64,000 nt of DNA, taken from contig NZ_MAYF01000334.1 of NCBI RefSeq assembly GCF_001684955.1, forward strand, positions 1 to 64,000. Reading direction: 5' to 3'. Made by a program: the position numbers and the translations under genes. Below the pieces are notes generated by a model that was not told the DNA's origin, did not search any database, and was given only the letters and a program-made list of their open reading frames with translations. Source of the DNA: Chryseobacterium contaminans. Its GTDB lineage: Bacteria; Bacteroidota; Bacteroidia; Flavobacteriales; Weeksellaceae. Position 1 is the stretch's first letter. Each line of letters opens with the position of its first letter. Positions 60,697 to 64,000 of the stretch are shown here, one piece after another.

Positions 60697-61299
60697 ATGA
60701 AAAAATATATTCTCTTCTTTTTTCTATTGATTGCTCTACAATCATGCTATTATCCTGTGAGGAAAGATTACGGAGTCTACAGTAAATCTCTGGTATTCTC
60801 AAAAAATAAAAAATGGCTGATCAATAACATCAGAACAGGAGTAGAATCGCATCACCGGGAAATGATGAGCAAAGAAGTGATGCAATTATTTCAAAGCTTA
60901 AGTAATGGCAATACCTATGATTTAAAAACAGCAAAGGCAGAAAATCTCATTCAAAACAGTATTCCTTTTGAGCCAGAAATAGAGGATCTTGAAATTCTGA
61001 AGGACAATTCTGATTTTAATTTTCTGGTCAACATTTATACCATGAGGGTCCGCAATACTTTAGATCGTGCATCGGGTGAGCTTGATAGCTATAAGAAGAA
61101 TGAGACTTTTGCGATGATGGATATTTATGATATTAAAACCATGAAAAAAATATACTCTTTGAAAGCCTCTTCTGAGTTTTCACTTGAAAAAGGTGAAAAA
61201 GCCAATATTTTCACTCCGACAAGTGAAATGATGACCATGAAAAACTTCAGGAGTCTTTTAAGATCAGTAAAAAAGAACGCTGTAAAAACAGAAGAATAA
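60697..61299 (+). CDS. Hypothetical lipoprotein
   Basis: A 200-residue lipoprotein (signal ends IALQSC, Cys17). The mature part is mixed with strands such as EDLEILKDNSDFNFLVNIYT and a GELDSYKKNETFAMMDIYDI stretch. I do not recognise it. It is likely co-transcribed with the flavin reductase gene and ends at a perfect hairpin. Confidence 0.65.
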   Translation: MKKYILFFFLLIALQSCYYPVRKDYGVYSKSLVFSKNKKWLINNIRTGVESHHREMMSKEVMQLFQSLSNGNTYDLKTAKAENLIQNSIPFEPEIEDLEILKDNSDFNFLVNIYTMRVRNTLDRASGELDSYKKNETFAMMDIYDIKTMKKIYSLKASSEFSLEKGEKANIFTPTSEMMTMKNFRSLLRSVKKNAVKTEE

Positions 61300-61308
61300 T
61301 TCAATAAA

Positions 61309-61335
61309 AAAAGGAGTGAAAATTTCACTCCTTTT
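61309..61335. terminator. Bidirectional terminator
   Basis: AAAAGGAGTGAAA and TTTCACTCCTTTT pair perfectly around a single A. It lies between convergent genes. Confidence 0.8.
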
Positions 61336-61340
61336 GTATT

Positions 61341-61547
61341 TTAAAAGCAACATTTGCTGCGTCCGTCTACCTGAACTATAGTACCATAATCCGAGTTACA
61401 TGGAGCTACGATACACGTACCGTTACCATCACTTAAATAATAATTATAGCATCCTGTTGGCGGACATAATTCTTTTCCCTGTCCAACGATAAACTTTTGA
61501 GCCTGTCTGTTTAATTTCTGAGCGTTTTTAAAATTTGATTTTTTCAT
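61341..61547 (-). CDS. Small Cys-rich peptide with leader-like N-terminus (bacteriocin-like)
   Basis: A 68-residue peptide. Residues 1-24 (MKKSNFKNAQKLNRQAQKFI up to VGQG) resemble the leader of Bacteroidetes bacteriocin-like precursors, which usually reads KKLxRxxQKxIxGG; here the end is VGQG. The core has six Cys (28, 33, 45, 50, 66, 67), Pro and Gly, and ends in KCCF. No transporter, protease or modification enzyme gene is nearby, so processing would depend on genes elsewhere. It could be a disulfide-rich antimicrobial or signalling peptide, or an unrelated small secreted protein. Confidence 0.65.
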   Translation of the reverse strand: MKKSNFKNAQKLNRQAQKFIVGQGKELCPPTGCYNYYLSDGNGTCIVAPCNSDYGTIVQVDGRSKCCF

Positions 61548-61647
61548 AACAATAGTAAATTAGTTTATCACTAAGATATGAAAAATCACATTACAACAAT
61601 CAAAAAAAATAGATTAAACATCAATACTCCAACGTATTACAATTATT

Positions 61648-62163
61648 CTATTTATTTTTCAGAGCCTCTGACACTGTAATTTTTCCTTTTTCTGCAAAGT
61701 CTGTTATCTTACCGTTTTTATCAATGGAAACATTCAGATTATCATTTTTAGCATCATAATAAATAGAGGTAGCATATCCCGGACAGTCATGCTGTTTACA
61801 TCCATGAAGTTTATAAATCCCGTTATCTGATACAATAGGACCTTCTACGTTGAAGCTTTTGAACATTTCATCATATTCTTTTCCAACCAGCTTCTTCACT
61901 CTTTCCGCAAAGTTTTTATCTTCAAATAATTTGATATCATGAGGATATTTGCCTTCATTTTTGGTGATAATTTCAACTGTAGCAGTTGTTGAAGGCATTG
62001 CAGCGGCCACAGAATCCGTCTTTGAAGTTACAATAGAGTCTTTTGGCAATACGGTAGCCAGTGTGTCTGTACTTACGGAAGATTGAGTGTTAGGTTCTTT
62101 TTTACAGGAAACAATATTTCCCAATACGATCAGCGTTAAAGTGCCTGTAATAATCTTTTTCAT
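61648..62163 (-). CDS. Lipoprotein with Ivy-like CKxHDC motif
   Basis: A 171-residue lipoprotein (signal ends GNIVSC, Cys20). A Ser/Thr-rich linker (residues 25-65) is followed by a domain with FAERVKKLVGKEYDEMFKSF and the motif GCKQHDCPGYATSIYYD (Cys122, Cys127). Ivy-type lysozyme inhibitors carry a CKPHDC loop that inserts into the lysozyme active site. The similarity of the loop and the preceding helix is clear, but the rest is short, so I call it Ivy-like only. It would protect the cell wall from lysozyme at the outer envelope. Confidence 0.6.
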   Translation of the reverse strand: MKKIITGTLTLIVLGNIVSCKKEPNTQSSVSTDTLATVLPKDSIVTSKTDSVAAAMPSTTATVEIITKNEGKYPHDIKLFEDKNFAERVKKLVGKEYDEMFKSFNVEGPIVSDNGIYKLHGCKQHDCPGYATSIYYDAKNDNLNVSIDKNGKITDFAEKGKITVSEALKNK

Positions 62164-62259
62164 AATAATATTTAGTGTAGTGATTGATTTATTATAACGT
62201 AATGATAACCAATTTATTTTGAATTCTTTACTTTATGAATAATGTTTCCAGAGACGTTT

Positions 62260-63102
62260 CTATTTTAAGTTTTTATCTAAAAATTCGATGCATTTTTCTG
62301 CTACTCTGTTCAGATCATCCGGCAAATGAGAATCACTCCAGGGTTCTTTAGCTCCAAAAGTATGATTTCCATCTTCAATAAGAAAAAGTTCTGAATTTGG
62401 ATTCAGGATATGAAGATGCTCTGCATGCTTTACATCCACTGCTTCGTCCTTTGTTCCATGGATGATAAGCATGTAGGCTTTAGCCATTTCCGTTGCCCGT
62501 TCTACATCAAAACGATGTATATTATTTTCGTAATCCTCATAAAACTGGTAGTAATGAGGCATTTCCTGTTGAGTACGGCCGTTTAATGCATAATAAACAC
62601 CTTCTTTTTTCCAGCTTTCCAAGAGTTCTCCGGTTGGAAAACGATCTAAAGTATCTACGCTGGCCAGGGTAATCAATCCATTAATTCTTTCATCCTCAAA
62701 AGTTTTAACAATGGAAATTCCTCCTCCCCTGCTATGCCCTATCAGAACTATTTTATCCTGATCTACACGCGGATCCCGAATAAAATGGTCAATAACAACA
62801 CCCAAATCAGACAGCTCTTTGGTATAGTTATTATTCCCAAAAGCTTCCAGGTCAGCAAAATGATGAGGATCATCTACCGTTGTTCCGTTATGGGAAAAAT
62901 TAAATTTCACAAAGAAAAATCCAGCTTCTGCAAACTTTTCAGCCATCAAATCCCAGGCTCCCCAGTCTTTATAGCCTTTATAGCCATGAACAAAGATCAC
63001 CAGCGGTTGCTTTTCGGTGTTATCCACATGAAAACTATCCGCAAGAAAATTTCTTGTTTCCGGATTTTCCAGTGCTATATTTTTTTTAATGATCAGCTTC
63101 AT
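62260..63102 (-). CDS. Alpha/beta hydrolase
   Basis: A 280-residue serine hydrolase. It has HGYKGYKDWGAWDLMAEKFA near the oxyanion hole, the nucleophile elbow GHSRGGG (Ser124), the acid in IIHGTKDEAV and the catalytic His in DGNHTFGAKEPW. This layout is that of dienelactone hydrolase-like and acyl-CoA-related esterases of the BAAT/FAE kind. The substrate is unknown. Confidence 0.85.
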   Translation of the reverse strand: MKLIIKKNIALENPETRNFLADSFHVDNTEKQPLVIFVHGYKGYKDWGAWDLMAEKFAEAGFFFVKFNFSHNGTTVDDPHHFADLEAFGNNNYTKELSDLGVVIDHFIRDPRVDQDKIVLIGHSRGGGISIVKTFEDERINGLITLASVDTLDRFPTGELLESWKKEGVYYALNGRTQQEMPHYYQFYEDYENNIHRFDVERATEMAKAYMLIIHGTKDEAVDVKHAEHLHILNPNSELFLIEDGNHTFGAKEPWSDSHLPDDLNRVAEKCIEFLDKNLK

Positions 63103-63161
63103 ACAACAAATACAATTTATTTTAATTGAAATTTATGAAAAAAACTATTAAAAAATAAGCT

Positions 63162-63169
63162 TAATTTTG
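63162..63169 (+). promoter_or_regulatory. -7 box directly before the HipA-like gene
   Basis: TAATTTTG ends four bases before the ATG at 63174, as in the Nudix gene, so a leaderless transcript is possible. Confidence 0.45.
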
Positions 63170-63173
63170 CGTT

Positions 63174-63947
63174 ATGCAGAATTTAAGAACGGTAACCGTG
63201 ATGCGTTACATTCTGCCACTGAGGGAAGGAGGTTCACTTCCTGCTCTGGCAGAAGCTGATGATGATTTTAAATATGTTTTAAAATTCCGTGGCGCCGGTC
63301 ATGGAGTTAAAATGCTGATCTCTGAATTTATAGGCGGAAAGATTACAGAAGCTTTGGGATTGAAGATTCCCGAACTCGTTTTTATTAACCTTGATGCAGA
63401 TTTTGGGAGAACAGAGGCTGATGAAGAGATACAGGATTTATTAAAATCTTCTGAGGGCTTAAACCTGGGATTACATTATCTATCCGGTTCTATCACCTAT
63501 GATCCGGGAGTGAAGGTTGATCCGCTTCTGGCGTCGAAAATAGTATGGCTGGACGCTTTTATTACTAATATTGACCGTACTTTTAAGAATACCAATATGC
63601 TGATGTGGCATCAGGAACTCTGGATTATTGATAATGGAGCGTCATTCTATTTTCATCATTCATGGCAAAATTTTGATGCTGCTGCCAAAACACCTTTCAA
63701 ATACGTAAAAGACCATGTTCTTCTTCCTAAAGCCCATAAGCTGGATGAAGCTGATAAGTTTGCCCATGAGGTACTGAATGAAACACTTTTCAGAGATATC
63801 GTTAATGCTATTCCTGAAGACTGGTTACACTGGAATGATGCTGATGAAACTCCTGATGAGATACGTGAAATTTATTTTCAATTCATGAAAACCAGATTAG
63901 AAAATTCTCAAATCTTTGTAAACGAAGCTAAAAATGCAAGAGGATAA
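63174..63947 (+). CDS. HipA-like kinase family protein
   Basis: A 257-residue protein related to the kinase core of HipA. FKYVLKFRGAGHGVKMLISE holds the likely ATP-binding Lys, VWLDAFITNIDRTFKNTNML is the catalytic-loop equivalent (DxxxxNxDR, with Asn-Ile-Asp-Arg), and LWIIDNGASFYFH is the metal-binding DxG-like part. It lacks the N-terminal domain of full HipA. It is followed by a DUF3037 gene that overlaps its end, a pair I remember from many genomes. A toxin or regulatory kinase role is inference. Confidence 0.8.
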   Translation: MQNLRTVTVMRYILPLREGGSLPALAEADDDFKYVLKFRGAGHGVKMLISEFIGGKITEALGLKIPELVFINLDADFGRTEADEEIQDLLKSSEGLNLGLHYLSGSITYDPGVKVDPLLASKIVWLDAFITNIDRTFKNTNMLMWHQELWIIDNGASFYFHHSWQNFDAAAKTPFKYVKDHVLLPKAHKLDEADKFAHEVLNETLFRDIVNAIPEDWLHWNDADETPDEIREIYFQFMKTRLENSQIFVNEAKNARG

Positions 63948-64000
63948 AATATATGAGTATGCGGTAATACGCCTGGTACCTAAAGTTGAAAGAGAGGAAT
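63934..64000 (+). CDS. DUF3037 family protein, N-terminal part (cut by window edge)
   Basis: The ATG at 63934 opens MQEDKIYEYAVIRLVPKVER, the typical DUF3037 start, and runs off the window. It overlaps the HipA-like gene by 14 bases in another frame, which implies translational coupling. Possibly a partner or antitoxin of the kinase. Confidence 0.75.
   Translation, partial: MQEDKIYEYAVIRLVPKVEREE

Noticed and set aside
1-64000. Insertion sequences, prophage, integrase or tRNA attachment sites
   Set aside because: No transposase, integrase, terminase or tRNA-like sequence was found. The dispersed repeats are too short to be complete insertion sequences.

Overview
The window looks like chromosome of a Flavobacteriia bacterium, most likely Chryseobacterium or a close Weeksellaceae relative. 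The evidence is the low GC content, many -7 boxes of the Bacteroidetes type (TAnnTTTG), SPII lipoproteins in most operons, a substrate with a type IX secretion C-terminal sorting domain, a Bacteroidetes-type (T6SSiii) type VI secretion locus and a flavobacterial curli operon. No rRNA, tRNA, CRISPR array, phage or transposase gene was found.

Region 1 (1-17,700, minus strand) is part of a T6SSiii cluster. In transcription order it holds two TssO-like membrane proteins, a TssP-like PKD protein, the TssR lipoprotein, Hcp/TssD, VgrG/TssI, an effector-immunity island, two small membrane proteins and the start of ClpV/TssH. The island has three effector candidates: two metzincin-type metalloproteases and one GxSxG hydrolase. 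All three share the same N-terminal segment of about 53 residues and then diverge completely. Five related lipoproteins with MORN-like and PepSY-like parts lie directly downstream of the protease genes and are the likely immunity proteins. Three of them have almost identical 3' halves. A receiver-LuxR regulator with Glu at the phosphorylation position is divergent from the tss genes.

Region 2 (18,700-24,000, plus strand) holds an HU-family protein, a 29-residue very basic peptide, RNase G, a delta-60 repeat protein with a type IX sorting domain, an OsmC-like protein and a second LuxR-type regulator, this one with Ser at the phosphorylation position.

Region 3 (24,180-29,648, minus strand) is a curli operon: csgA, csgB, csgE with a CsgH-like N-terminal half, csgF, csgG with a C-terminal beta-barrel, and a large PD40/fibronectin lipoprotein.

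Region 4 (30,000-48,200) is mostly housekeeping and redox genes. It includes a CoA-type Nudix hydrolase, PlsC, Mpl, nitronate monooxygenase, two aldo-keto reductases, LysR, Crp and HxlR regulators, an MdaB-YgiN-DJ-1 operon, a cyclase, a VOC protein, DoxX, an AhpD-like protein, a zinc-less MDR reductase and a cupin. Intergenic gaps carry several families of short, often palindromic dispersed repeats.

Region 5 (48,470-60,700) has a TonB receptor coupled to a thioredoxin-like protein under a palindromic operator. It is followed by tyrosine catabolism genes (hmgA, hppD, fahA and a flavin reductase) interleaved with two CoA-transferases. Together these can turn 4-hydroxyphenylpyruvate into fumarate and acetoacetate; activation of the acetoacetate by a transferase is inference. 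Region 6 (60,700-64,000) has a lipoprotein, a Cys-rich small peptide with a leader-like N-terminus, a lipoprotein with an Ivy-like CKxHDC motif, an alpha/beta hydrolase and an overlapping HipA-like kinase/DUF3037 pair cut by the window edge.
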